Assembly (NCBI GenBank): GCA_041658565.1
Contig: JBAZZY010000009.1
Location: 1 to 64,000, forward strand
Direction: 5' to 3'
DNA: 64,000 bases
Source: Actinomycetota bacterium
GTDB taxonomy: Bacteria > Actinomycetota > AC-67
In this document: positions 1-8,248 of the stretch, one piece after another
Position numbering within the stretch: position 1 is the stretch's first letter
How the letters are laid out: every line of letters begins with the position of its first letter
Made by a program: the position numbers and the translations under genes
The notes under the pieces: model-generated
Seen by the model: the letters and a program-made list of their open reading frames with translations, nothing else
Database searches by the model: none
What the model was told of the DNA's origin: nothing

Positions 1-2527
1 GTGATTCCTCGCCGGTCAGGCTGATGAAGTCGGACTGGCCGGGGGCGATCACGCTGCCGGACTCCGCGCGGCTCTCGCCGAGAATCCCGCTGCCGCTCGG
101 CGGGTCCAGGTACGCGACGAGGTGGTTGTAGGTACCGCGGTTCATTCGGATCTGGTCGGGCGTGTCGCCCGGGTAGCCGACCTGGCCGCCCTTGACGCCC
201 GCCATTCCCAGCGCGATGTCCGGAGCGAGCCCGGTGTTCGTTCGCGTGTAGTGCTGCGTTGGTTGCTCCGACTTCCACGTCCGCGGGTCGTCGTTTCCGA
301 ACTGCTCGCGCAGCGCGGCCACCGTCGTTGCGAAGGCGCGCGCGCGCACGGCCCCCGCGCTCTCGTCGTTGAGCCAGTCGAACTCGGGTGCGAGGCGCGC
401 GGCCGGATTGATCGCGTGCCAGGTCGTGCTTGAGTTCACCGCTCCGAGTTGGCTCGGGATGTCGTCGGCGAAGACCGCGTTCCGAAGGTCGCCCACGTAG
501 CGTCCCAGGACGGTGTAGCAGGCGGAGTCGACGTAGCCGTCGCCGTTGTCGTCGTAGATGAAGCCGTTGTAGTTCCCGCAGACGTCCAGCGCGGCGGTTC
601 CCACCGCGTCGGTTCCTGCGGACGGCAGGAACGGCTGGAAGAAGTCCGCGTTGAAGTCGCGGAACGCCGCGTAGCGAAGGTTCGCGTTCAGGTCCTGCCA
701 GGAGACTTTGCGATCGCCGTTGATGGTTCCGCCCCAGGGGTCTTGCATGGGAGCGTGGTTCGGGTCGAGGTTGTCAAGGAGCGCCTGAACGCCGTGCACT
801 GCTCCCCATCCGTTCTCGCGATCCCAGTCCGCCGCGGGCTTGTTGTTCCAGTTCGCAAGCCACTCACGTTGGAAGTCGTTCGGATCGGTGCTTCCCTCGA
901 TGTGGACCGCGTGCGGAACCTCTTGCGCCTTCATCAGGCCGAGCCATTCCTGCCCGCCGGTTCCCACGAAGGGCAGACGCAGGTCGCCGGCGGGTCTCAC
1001 GGGGAAGTTGCCCGGGTGCCAGTAGCCGATGTTGCCTTGGTCGTCCGCGTAGAACATGTTGTGGTTCGACGCGAGCAGGTTGACGCTGGTCGCGAAGTCC
1101 TCGATGGAGCGCGTGGAGTTGACGTTGAAGAAGCCCTCCATGGTTCCGCCCTCGCGGTTGAACCACGCGTAGCGGACCGAGTACGCGATGTTGTTTGCCG
1201 TGTCGAAGGCGAGGATCGGCCCGTGGCGAGTACGGCAGATCTCCTGCGAGTCGAAGGGAGCGCCCTTTTGCTCGTACGCCTCCGTGCGGCACTCCATGTT
1301 CTCCCACCGCGCGGTCGCGGGGTTCGCCGGCGTCGGGTTGAACAGATACTGGTGCGGGTTCGCCGGGTTGAGTTGCTCGACGAACGTGTCGGTGATGTCG
1401 CTCGCGCCGGTTGTGGTCGTCCACTCGAAGCCGTGTCCCCGGCCGATCAGGACCGCCGGACCCGCGCCGGCAAACGTCATCCCGACCGCATCGAGTTTGC
1501 CGTCCTCGGAATGCAGCCCGAAGTCCGACAGCGCCTGCGGCACGAACAGCCCAACTTGTGGACCAGCCGAGCCAAGCGCATTGCCCGTCTCGGAATTCTT
1601 CGGGCCGACGATTTGTGCGTTCGAGCCGAACTTGACGAAGAGCTTTCCGAGTTGATCCCGGCCCTTCTGCAGAGCGTCGAGTTGCTTGAGCACGGCCGGG
1701 CTCACCGGCGTCTTGATCGCGTCGCGCAGCCCCCGCAGAGGTCGCACACCGAGGGCCGGTCCGGCGATCTTCTGGTTGTCGGGCAGGCTGATGCGCGCGT
1801 CGGATTCGAGCGTCTTGGCGTCGGCCTCGGCGCGCGCATGACTCTGGTTCTCATGCCAGTTGAAGTCGGAAGGGATCGACAGCGGAGCGTCGGGGTCGTT
1901 GGTCCAGACCAGATCGTTGAAGGCAGCCTGCCCTTCGGTGGCCCCGAACTTCGCGGTGAGTTCCTGCAGCAGAGCGAGGTTGCGGATCTCGGCCCCGCCG
2001 CCGGAGCCGAACGTGTAGATCAAGTAGTCGGCCATCGCGATGGAGTCATCAAGCGTCCAGTCCTCGAGCGGCTCTGCGTACTCGGCGTACTCCAGCGGAA
2101 GCTTGTGGGCCGGGTCGGCGCGAACCTCGGCGATCCACGCGTTCACGCCCTCGACAAAGGCGAGCACTTCCGCCTGGATGTCGGCGGGATAGGTCGCGAA
2201 GCGGCGCGCGCGCTCCTCGGCGGTGTAGGTCCAGAATCGCAGTTCCTTGTCGCCGTCGACTACCAGCGAGCCGAACAGATGCGAAAGCCGCCCGTGCGAT
2301 ACCAGGCTGAAGACGTGCATCTGCCACAAGCGGTCTTGCGCAAGCGCATAGCCGGCACCGTATGAGACGTCCTCGGCGGTCGCCGCGTAGATATTGGGAA
2401 CGCCGAAACGGTCGCGCACGATCGTGATCTCCCGGCCGCCGCCGGCGGCGACGGGGAGCATGCCGCCGAGCACCGCCGCGACCGCGGCGAGGGTGAGCAG
2501 CGCGCGCTTGACACGAGAAGCGACCAT
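1..2527 (-). CDS. Penicillin acylase family protein, secreted (3' end outside window)
   Basis: Ntn-hydrolase of the penicillin/aculeacin/acyl-homoserine-lactone acylase family, which cleaves amide bonds and matures by self-cleavage into two chains. About 842 codons are visible and no stop is reached, so the C-terminus lies left of base 1. The start is ATG 2527 with AGGAGG 6-7 nt upstream. A Sec-type signal peptide spans residues 1-28 (basic start, then a hydrophobic Leu/Ala/Val core). The family N-terminal block RDRFGVPNIYA is near residue 38, followed by GAGYALAQDRLWQM. The beta-chain nucleophile is Ser302 in FGSNAQIVG, matching the family GSN motif. The protein is therefore predicted to be periplasmic or extracellular. 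Its substrate cannot be told from sequence. It lies downstream of the MFS transporter on the same strand, separated by a hairpin. The family is certain, the substrate is not. Confidence 0.93.
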   Translation of the reverse strand, partial: MVASRVKRALLTLAAVAAVLGGMLPVAAGGGREITIVRDRFGVPNIYAATAEDVSYGAGYALAQDRLWQMHVFSLVSHGRLSHLFGSLVVDGDKELRFWTYTAEERARRFATYPADIQAEVLAFVEGVNAWIAEVRADPAHKLPLEYAEYAEPLEDWTLDDSIAMADYLIYTFGSGGGAEIRNLALLQELTAKFGATEGQAAFNDLVWTNDPDAPLSIPSDFNWHENQSHARAEADAKTLESDARISLPDNQKIAGPALGVRPLRGLRDAIKTPVSPAVLKQLDALQKGRDQLGKLFVKFGSNAQIVGPKNSETGNALGSAGPQVGLFVPQALSDFGLHSEDGKLDAVGMTFAGAGPAVLIGRGHGFEWTTTTGASDITDTFVEQLNPANPHQYLFNPTPANPATARWENMECRTEAYEQKGAPFDSQEICRTRHGPILAFDTANNIAYSVRYAWFNREGGTMEGFFNVNSTRSIEDFATSVNLLASNHNMFYADDQGNIGYWHPGNFPVRPAGDLRLPFVGTGGQEWLGLMKAQEVPHAVHIEGSTDPNDFQREWLANWNNKPAADWDRENGWGAVHGVQALLDNLDPNHAPMQDPWGGTINGDRKVSWQDLNANLRYAAFRDFNADFFQPFLPSAGTDAVGTAALDVCGNYNGFIYDDNGDGYVDSACYTVLGRYVGDLRNAVFADDIPSQLGAVNSSTTWHAINPAARLAPEFDWLNDESAGAVRARAFATTVAALREQFGNDDPRTWKSEQPTQHYTRTNTGLAPDIALGMAGVKGGQVGYPGDTPDQIRMNRGTYNHLVAYLDPPSGSGILGESRAESGSVIAPGQSDFISLTGEES

Positions 2528-2579
2528 GACGACCTCCTGAGGGTCCCGGATGTCCGGTTTCCCGTATTTCGACATGCTT

Positions 2580-2605
2580 CGCGAGATTCCTGCTGCGATC
2601 TCGCG
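2580..2605 (-). terminator. Inverted repeat between MFS gene and acylase gene
   Basis: Perfect 8-bp arms CGCGAGAT / ATCTCGCG with a 10-nt loop, 9 nt past the MFS stop and about 50 nt before the acylase start. There is no T-run on the minus strand, so it may be a terminator hairpin for the MFS gene or an operator for the acylase gene. Confidence 0.35.
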
Positions 2606-2613
2606 TTGCGCCG

Positions 2614-3849
2614 TTATGCGTCTGCCGGGCTGGGGGCCGCGCGCCGTGTGGGTTCGGGAGTGACAAGCCCGATTGCAAGCGCCACGAGCGCGAGGACCAC
2701 GACGAACGAGATCCCGCTGGAGAAGTTCCCCTTGGCTTGTTTGAGCGCGCCCATGATGGTGACGACGATGACGCCGCCGAGGTTGCCGGCCATCAGGATC
2801 ACTCCGACGGCGGTGCCGGCGACCTGAGGCCCAAGGCTCTCGTCCTCGGACACGATCGCGATCGCGACCGGCAGCGCGGCCAGAAGGAAGAAGCCCATGA
2901 AGAACGCGGTCACCAGCAGCATGTTGAACGACTCGAGGTGGCCAAGGAGCCAAAGCGCCGGTGCGGCGACGATCCCCGCCATTATCAGGAACGGCTTGCG
3001 CCTCTTTATCTGGTCGCTCAGCGCGCCGAGCGTGATCGACCCGAGGATGCCGGCGATCGTGATTAGGCCGGCGACCAGGCCCGCGCGCGCCGCCGAGATC
3101 CCGCGCGGGCGCAACATCTCTTCGAGCCATGCGGTGATGCCGATGTAGAAGCCGAACCCGCAAAGAAGAATCGCCGACAGATACCACAGCGTCCGCGAGC
3201 GCAATACGCGTCCGAGCGCCTCGCGGATCGGGAGTTCCTCCGGGTCTACGAGTCGCTCCGGCGCGCGCGCAGGCGCCATAACGACGAACACGGCCAGCGC
3301 GGCTAACGCAAGTCCCGCGTACACGAACTGCGACCCGCGTACCCCCATCGAGGAGACCAACGGCGGCGTGACCGTGAGTCCGATCGTGATCCCAAGGAAG
3401 ATCGACATCGTGCCGACGCCGGTGACGGTAGCCGCCATATCCTCGGGGAAGTGGCGGTTGACCAGATCCGCAACCGCGTTGATCAAGAACGGCTGCGGAA
3501 CAAGCAGCCCCACGGTCAGCACAAGCAGGATCGGAAAGCTGGGCGAGAATGCGCGCGCGAACCCGAACACCGCCGTCGCCGCACCGGCCCAAAGCAGAGG
3601 CGTGCGGTACCCGTACCGATCGGTAAGCGCCCCGGCGGGGATGGACAGCAATGCCGAACACAGCGGTCCGATAGAGATGAGCAGGCCGATCGAGATCTCG
3701 GTCGTGTTGAAGATGTGCGCGGCGTCGAGCGTGACCGACGCGAACGAAACCCAAAGCACGTGACTCGCGGCCACAAGCATGACGTACGCAACAAGCACGC
3801 CCCAGGACCCCGGGCGTGGGCGACTCGCCGGCTCCCTAGCGATTCCCAC
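2614..3849 (-). CDS. Major facilitator superfamily transporter
   Basis: Integral membrane secondary transporter of 411 aa with about 12 hydrophobic segments, the usual MFS length. The loop between helices 2 and 3 carries the family signature as GALTDRYGYRTPLL (the GxLaDrxGrr pattern). A second, weaker copy, GALSDQIKRRKPF, lies in the second half. I chose GTG 3849 because no MFS-like sequence precedes it and a TATCCT hexamer ends 6 nt upstream, the spacing of a leaderless actinobacterial start. Reading further upstream would run into the divergent gene at 4093. Its neighbour is the secreted acylase, so a role in uptake or efflux of a related amide is possible but not shown. The substrate is unknown; nitrate/oxalate-type MFS carriers are one alternative. 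Confidence 0.85.
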   Translation of the reverse strand: MGIAREPASRPRPGSWGVLVAYVMLVAASHVLWVSFASVTLDAAHIFNTTEISIGLLISIGPLCSALLSIPAGALTDRYGYRTPLLWAGAATAVFGFARAFSPSFPILLVLTVGLLVPQPFLINAVADLVNRHFPEDMAATVTGVGTMSIFLGITIGLTVTPPLVSSMGVRGSQFVYAGLALAALAVFVVMAPARAPERLVDPEELPIREALGRVLRSRTLWYLSAILLCGFGFYIGITAWLEEMLRPRGISAARAGLVAGLITIAGILGSITLGALSDQIKRRKPFLIMAGIVAAPALWLLGHLESFNMLLVTAFFMGFFLLAALPVAIAIVSEDESLGPQVAGTAVGVILMAGNLGGVIVVTIMGALKQAKGNFSSGISFVVVLALVALAIGLVTPEPTRRAAPSPADA

Positions 3850-4092
3850 GCGCGCAGGATAACGCGCGCGGCAAGATCGCGGCGAGTTCTCCGGATTTCC
3901 GACGTGGTTATCGATACCGAACGGAGCACGTCCCGGGAAGTCGCTGAAATCACCGGCGCGCTGAAGACGTGATTGCCTGCCCGGGCAGTGCAGAGCGCGC
4001 GCTGACGCACGGAGGTCCTCAGGCGGAGGTTCAGCTGGTGACGGTGATAGGGTCCTCCGGTCGGTCGTCGGCAGTTTTGTGAGGAGATAGGT

Positions 4093-5046
4093 ATGCGTGT
4101 TCTCATCACGGGTGTGACGGGGTTCGTCGGGAGTCACCTGGCCGAGTATTGCCTGGACTTGGGTCACGAGGTGGCGGGTACGCACCGGTGGCGTTCTCGT
4201 GACGAGAACCTGCAGATCGTCAAGGGGCGCGTGCATCTGTTCGATGCCGATCTTCGTGACGGCACCGCAGCCCGGAAGGCGATTGCGGACTTTCGCCCGG
4301 ACCGGATCTTCCACCTGGCTGCACAGTCCTATGTCGCGACTTCATGGTCGTCTCCCGCCGAGACGCTTTCGACGAACGTCCTGTGCCAGGTCAACCTGCT
4401 CGAGGCGATCCGGCAGGTTGGTCTTGAGGACTGCCGCATCCAACTGGCGGGATCATCCGAGGAGTATGGAATGGTCTTCCCGGATGAGTTGCCGATTAAG
4501 GAGACCAATCCGCTGCGGCCGCTTTCCCCTTACGCGGTCAGCAAGGTGGCGCAGGACATGATGGGGTATCAGTACCACCAGTCCTACGGCACACACATCG
4601 TTCGGACGCGCGCATTCAACCACGAGGGGCCACGCCGGGGCGAGGTGTTCGTCACCTCGAACTTCGCAAAGCAGATTGCAGAGGTCGAGGCCGACAAGAG
4701 AGAGCCGGTGATCTACGTCGGCAATCTAGACGCGTACCGCGACTACACCGATGTGCGTGACGTTGTGAAGGCGTATTGGCTCGCGCTCGAGAAGTGCATT
4801 CCGGGTGAGGTGTACAACATCGGATCGGGCAAGGCTTGGCGCATCGGTGACGTCCTCGACGCGCTGCTCGGGTTCTCCTCGGCGAAAGTCGAGGTGAAGC
4901 AGGATCCGGAGCGTATGCGGCCGTCGGATGTTCCGGTGTTGCATGCAGACGTGACGCGCTTCACGGAGGCGACCGGATGGAAGCCCGTTATTCCGTTCGA
5001 GACGACGTTAAGGGACACGCTTGACTACTGGCGCGCGCGCGTCTGA
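4093..5046 (+). CDS. gmd: GDP-mannose 4,6-dehydratase-like SDR enzyme
   Basis: Extended short-chain dehydrogenase of 317 aa. The NAD(P) Rossmann motif GVTGFVG is at residues 7-13, the SSEEYG block near 121, and the catalytic YxxxK at Tyr147/Lys151 (PYAVSK). The stretch FNHEGPRRGEVFVTSNFA and the C-terminal RMRPSDVPVLHAD are hallmarks of GDP-mannose 4,6-dehydratase and its close relatives (GDP-4-keto-6-deoxymannose reductase, Rmd). GMD makes GDP-4-keto-6-deoxy-D-mannose, the precursor of GDP-rhamnose, GDP-fucose and perosamine. The start ATG follows GAGGAGA at 5-6 nt. It is the first plus-strand gene of the polysaccharide locus. At 317 aa it is slightly shorter than typical GMD (about 340-370), so an Rmd-like role cannot be excluded. 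Confidence 0.83.
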   Translation: MRVLITGVTGFVGSHLAEYCLDLGHEVAGTHRWRSRDENLQIVKGRVHLFDADLRDGTAARKAIADFRPDRIFHLAAQSYVATSWSSPAETLSTNVLCQVNLLEAIRQVGLEDCRIQLAGSSEEYGMVFPDELPIKETNPLRPLSPYAVSKVAQDMMGYQYHQSYGTHIVRTRAFNHEGPRRGEVFVTSNFAKQIAEVEADKREPVIYVGNLDAYRDYTDVRDVVKAYWLALEKCIPGEVYNIGSGKAWRIGDVLDALLGFSSAKVEVKQDPERMRPSDVPVLHADVTRFTEATGWKPVIPFETTLRDTLDYWRARV

Positions 5047-5115
5047 GGAGCAGTTCTTCCCTGCGGACGGCGAGGTCTTCCCAGAGCACGACCGACGCGA
5101 GACCCCCTGACCCCC

Positions 5116-5145
5116 TTGACCTGCGCGCTCGTGCGTTGTTAGGCT
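5116..5145 (+). promoter_or_regulatory. Sigma-70-type promoter upstream of the CapD-like gene
   Basis: TTGACC (5116-5121), an 18-nt spacer, then TAGGCT (5140-5145), fitting the actinobacterial TTGAC/TANNNT consensus. It lies in the gap after the GMD-like gene, about 160 nt before the chosen ATG, and would drive the long plus-strand operon. Confidence 0.5.
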
Positions 5146-5308
5146 CGCAGAGGGTCGGTTTCTTCCTTACATGCGAGTTAGGCGCCTTGTCGCTACGGTT
5201 GAATCGGTCCTGATTGGGGCAGGGTGGGCGTCAGGTTGCCCGGCGGTGACGCATGCTCAGTCCTGCACCTGCTGGCAACCCCGCGGGCGATCGGAAGGCA
5301 GCTTGAAC

Positions 5309-7222
5309 ATGCGTCGCGTTCGCAACCGCGTTGGACCAAACTCCGGTCGGATCGCATCCCTTGTTGTTAGAGACTCGATGCTGTCGTTGGCGAGCGTGTG
5401 GATTGCGCTTGTTCTTCGTTTTGATGGGCGGGTTCCGACGAGGTTCGTGCACGGGTTGGTAGTGATGTCACCTGCCGTCGTCTTGTTGTTGGTTTCGGCG
5501 GGGCTCCTGCGTGGCGTTTACAGGGGGTTGCCTGAGTACGCTAGTGTTGGCGAGCTGCTCCTTCTCGCGGAAGCCGTGACGATCGGTAGCGCGGGGCTTT
5601 TGGTCGTTGCGCGGTTTGCTCAACCCGACGGGCATATCGTGCCGTTGTCGGTGTTTGTTATCGCGGGGCCGATCATCTTGCTCGCCCTTGGATCCGTGCG
5701 TCTGTCGCATCGGCTGGCTTCGTATTTGCGCTCAGGTCGGGCGGCTGCGGCAAACGCCAGTCGGGTGCTCATCGTCGGCGCCGGCAATGCAGGAGAGATG
5801 CTTGCGCGGGATATGCTCCGTGATCCGACCGCTTGCTGGACGCCGGTCGGGTTCGTGGATGACGATCGAAACAAGAAGGGTCGCCGTATCCACGGCGTGA
5901 CGGTCGTGGGACCCATCCGTGAATTGGAATCTGCACTGGTGAGGACTCGCGCCGACTCGGTGTTGGTGGCCATGCCGGGGGCGTCGCCACATGTCGTGCG
6001 CGACGTGCTCCTTCGTGTTGCGGATGCAGGCATCAAGGCGAGGATTCTCCCAGGACTGAGGGAACTGGTCGGCGGTCGCGTCACGGCTGCCGACATCCGC
6101 GAGGTTGATGTCGCAGACCTCATTGGGCGACAACCGGTGGCGATCAACACGGCTGAAATCGCCGGCTATCTCGAGGGTCGGTGCGTACTTGTTACCGGCG
6201 CCGCTGGTTCCATCGGAAGTGAACTGGCGCGCCAAGCAGTTCGCTTCAAGCCATCTCGCCTCGTGCTGTTCGATTCCGACGAGAGTGGGGTCTATTGCTT
6301 GGCAGACGAACTTGCCTCGGCGCTGGAGGGCGGCCCGGACCGAATCGACTTGGTGGTCGGGGATATCCGCGATCGGCCGGGTCTAGACCGAGTATTCGCG
6401 GCGCACTCACCGCAAGTCGTGTTTCATGCGGCTGCGCGCAAGCATGTGTCGGTGATGGAGCGTTATCTGTCGGAGGCGGTGTCGGTGAACGTTGCGGGCA
6501 CTCGTTACGTTGCCGAGGCTGCGGCAATGCATGGCGCTGAACGGTTCGTGCTGGTGTCCACAGATAAGGCAGTGAAGCCGAGTAGTGTAATGGGGGCGAC
6601 GAAGCGGGTGGCGGAACTCGCAATCGCACATCTCAGCGCTGAGTCCTCGACGGTGTTTGCGTCGGTTCGGTTTGGGAACGTCCTGGGCAGTCGGGGGAGT
6701 GCTGTGCCGATCTTTGATGCACAGATTCGGCGCGGCGGGCCGATCACCGTCACGCATCCCGAAGCGAGCCGATACTTCATGACTATCGAGGAGGCTGGAG
6801 CGCTCATCATCCAAGCAGGCGCGCTGGCTCGGGATCGCGAGGCCTTTGTCCTCGACATGGGAGAGCCGGTACGCATCCTTGACTTGGCTGAACGGATGCG
6901 CAGCCTGCTGGCCGATCGGTCCCGTCCCGTGCCGGAGATCGCCTTCGTGGGTCTGCGACCTGGCGAGAAATTGCATGAGGAGTTGTGGCACGCTGCCGAC
7001 GACATCGTTCCGTCCGAACATGAGCGGATCTATCGGGTCACCCATCCCGGCGCGGCGATGGCTCGCGAGGATTTTCGCGAGCGTGTTCTGGACTTGGAGA
7101 GGTGCGCGCGGGAGTTCCCGGACGAGGCTGTCGTCAGACAACTCTTGTTCGAACTTGTGGACGCAGCCAGGCCCCCGGCCGGGCGTGCTGTTGTCCTGGA
7201 TGAACCCGCGGGTATTTCCTAG
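5309..7222 (+). CDS. Membrane NDP-sugar 4,6-dehydratase, CapD/WbpM/PglF type
   Basis: Large membrane SDR of the CapD/WbpM/PglF family, 637 aa. These enzymes convert UDP-GlcNAc to the UDP-4-keto-6-deoxy form that precedes FucNAc, QuiNAc or bacillosamine-type sugars. Four hydrophobic segments occupy roughly residues 15-145. A first CoA-binding-like Rossmann unit follows (VLIVGAGNAGEML), then the catalytic SDR domain with GAAGSIGSELARQA. The active-site segment STDKAVKPSSVMGATK carries the family change of YxxxK to MxxxK. ATG 5309 is preferred over a longer reading from 5171, because GGAAGG precedes it at about 9 nt and the extra 46 residues look non-homologous. The gene abuts the next one directly. 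The exact product sugar is unknown. Confidence 0.9.
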   Translation: MRRVRNRVGPNSGRIASLVVRDSMLSLASVWIALVLRFDGRVPTRFVHGLVVMSPAVVLLLVSAGLLRGVYRGLPEYASVGELLLLAEAVTIGSAGLLVVARFAQPDGHIVPLSVFVIAGPIILLALGSVRLSHRLASYLRSGRAAAANASRVLIVGAGNAGEMLARDMLRDPTACWTPVGFVDDDRNKKGRRIHGVTVVGPIRELESALVRTRADSVLVAMPGASPHVVRDVLLRVADAGIKARILPGLRELVGGRVTAADIREVDVADLIGRQPVAINTAEIAGYLEGRCVLVTGAAGSIGSELARQAVRFKPSRLVLFDSDESGVYCLADELASALEGGPDRIDLVVGDIRDRPGLDRVFAAHSPQVVFHAAARKHVSVMERYLSEAVSVNVAGTRYVAEAAAMHGAERFVLVSTDKAVKPSSVMGATKRVAELAIAHLSAESSTVFASVRFGNVLGSRGSAVPIFDAQIRRGGPITVTHPEASRYFMTIEEAGALIIQAGALARDREAFVLDMGEPVRILDLAERMRSLLADRSRPVPEIAFVGLRPGEKLHEELWHAADDIVPSEHERIYRVTHPGAAMAREDFRERVLDLERCAREFPDEAVVRQLLFELVDAARPPAGRAVVLDEPAGIS

Positions 7223-8248
7223 GTGGGTCAAGAGGTCGTCGTGCCGGCCGTCGCCATGATCGCAGTGCTGATCTGCACCCCAATTGCGACCGTCTTGTTG
7301 CGGAGAGCTGAAGTACTCGACATCCCGACAGTCCGCAGCTCCCACGATGTCCCAACTCCGCGCGGCGGGGGTGTTGTCTTGGCGCTCGGGTTGGTGGCTG
7401 GGGCCGCGCTCGCGACGTCGGTTGATTCAGGTGTCCGAGCGACTTTGGTTGCCGCGGCAGTTGCTTTCGGCCTACTAGGACTCGCAGAGGATCTGGCGGG
7501 CGTACCTGTGCGTCGCCGGTTGGCAGTGCAAGTGGTGTTCGCGGGCGCACTCGGGGCAGTGGTCGCCAATGTTCTCGGAACCGGCATTGTGTTTGGGGCG
7601 TTTGCGGCCGTGTGGCTGGTGGGGTTCGTCAACATCTTCAATTTCATGGACGGCATCGACGGTATTGCGGCAGGCCAGACGATCGTGGCGGGCGGTGCTT
7701 GGATTCTGCTCGGCATGGCCCGCGGTGATGATGTGGCACGGACATTGGGCGCGATCACCGCGGCCAGCGCGATCGGGTTCCTTCCGTCGAACTTCCCACG
7801 CGCCCGGGTCTTCATGGGCGACGCGGGCAGCTACGGTATCGCGGCGTGGCTGGCTACAGGCTCCGTGGTTCTCGTGGCCCGCGGCCTCGGCGCGCCGGCG
7901 GTTCTGGCTCCGTTCGTGCTGTTCGTGTTCGACGGCGCGCTTGCAATCGTGAGCCGGCTGTTGCGAGGGGAACCGGTTCATCTCCCGCACAGGTCCCATG
8001 TCTATCAGCGACTGGCCGCACGGTGGGGCCATCCGCGCACCACGCTGCTTGCGTGCGGACTCATGAGCATCCTTGCGGCGCTCGGGCGGATTGCGTCTGA
8101 GGGATCGCTCGTGGTGCGCGGATGTGCCATTGGGAGCGCTGCCCTCTTCTTGCTTGCGTATGCCGGCCTGCCTCGTCTTGCGAGGGGTTCGAAGGTCGAT
8201 CATTGCGCAGGTCTGAGGGTCCGGGAAGAAGAGGCCTTCCCTAAATGA
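7223..8248 (+). CDS. Undecaprenyl-phosphate sugar-1-phosphate transferase (WecA/WbpL/MraY family)
   Basis: Polytopic membrane enzyme of 341 aa that attaches the first sugar-1-phosphate of a glycan repeat to undecaprenyl phosphate at the inner leaflet. It has about ten hydrophobic segments. Family motifs are present: SSHDVPTPRGGG near residue 35, the catalytic aspartates in NIFNFMDGIDG (137-147), FMGDAGS near 195, and the cytoplasmic HRSHVYQRL loop near 257. The last loop resembles WbpL/WecA rather than MraY. The GTG start follows the preceding stop with no gap, so translation is probably coupled. Coming after a CapD-type dehydratase, the likely donor is a UDP-N-acetyl-6-deoxyhexosamine or UDP-HexNAc (inference). 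This gene starts repeat-unit assembly for the whole locus. Confidence 0.9.
   Translation: MGQEVVVPAVAMIAVLICTPIATVLLRRAEVLDIPTVRSSHDVPTPRGGGVVLALGLVAGAALATSVDSGVRATLVAAAVAFGLLGLAEDLAGVPVRRRLAVQVVFAGALGAVVANVLGTGIVFGAFAAVWLVGFVNIFNFMDGIDGIAAGQTIVAGGAWILLGMARGDDVARTLGAITAASAIGFLPSNFPRARVFMGDAGSYGIAAWLATGSVVLVARGLGAPAVLAPFVLFVFDGALAIVSRLLRGEPVHLPHRSHVYQRLAARWGHPRTTLLACGLMSILAALGRIASEGSLVVRGCAIGSAALFLLAYAGLPRLARGSKVDHCAGLRVREEEAFPK

Noticed and set aside
449..2365. Long plus-strand open frame of 638 codons over the acylase gene
   Set aside because: It is antisense to the penicillin acylase gene, which has a full signal peptide, ribosome-binding site and catalytic motif. The plus-strand product is Val/Arg/Glu-rich without homology.
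4021..4092. Promoter for the GMD-like gene (TAGGGT at 4048-4053)
   Set aside because: The -10-like hexamer lacks any reasonable -35 and the region is too short to decide.
2614..4314. Longer MFS reading frame starting at 4314
   Set aside because: It would overlap the divergent GMD-like gene by over 200 nt, and the extra 155 residues show no MFS-like or signal sequence.
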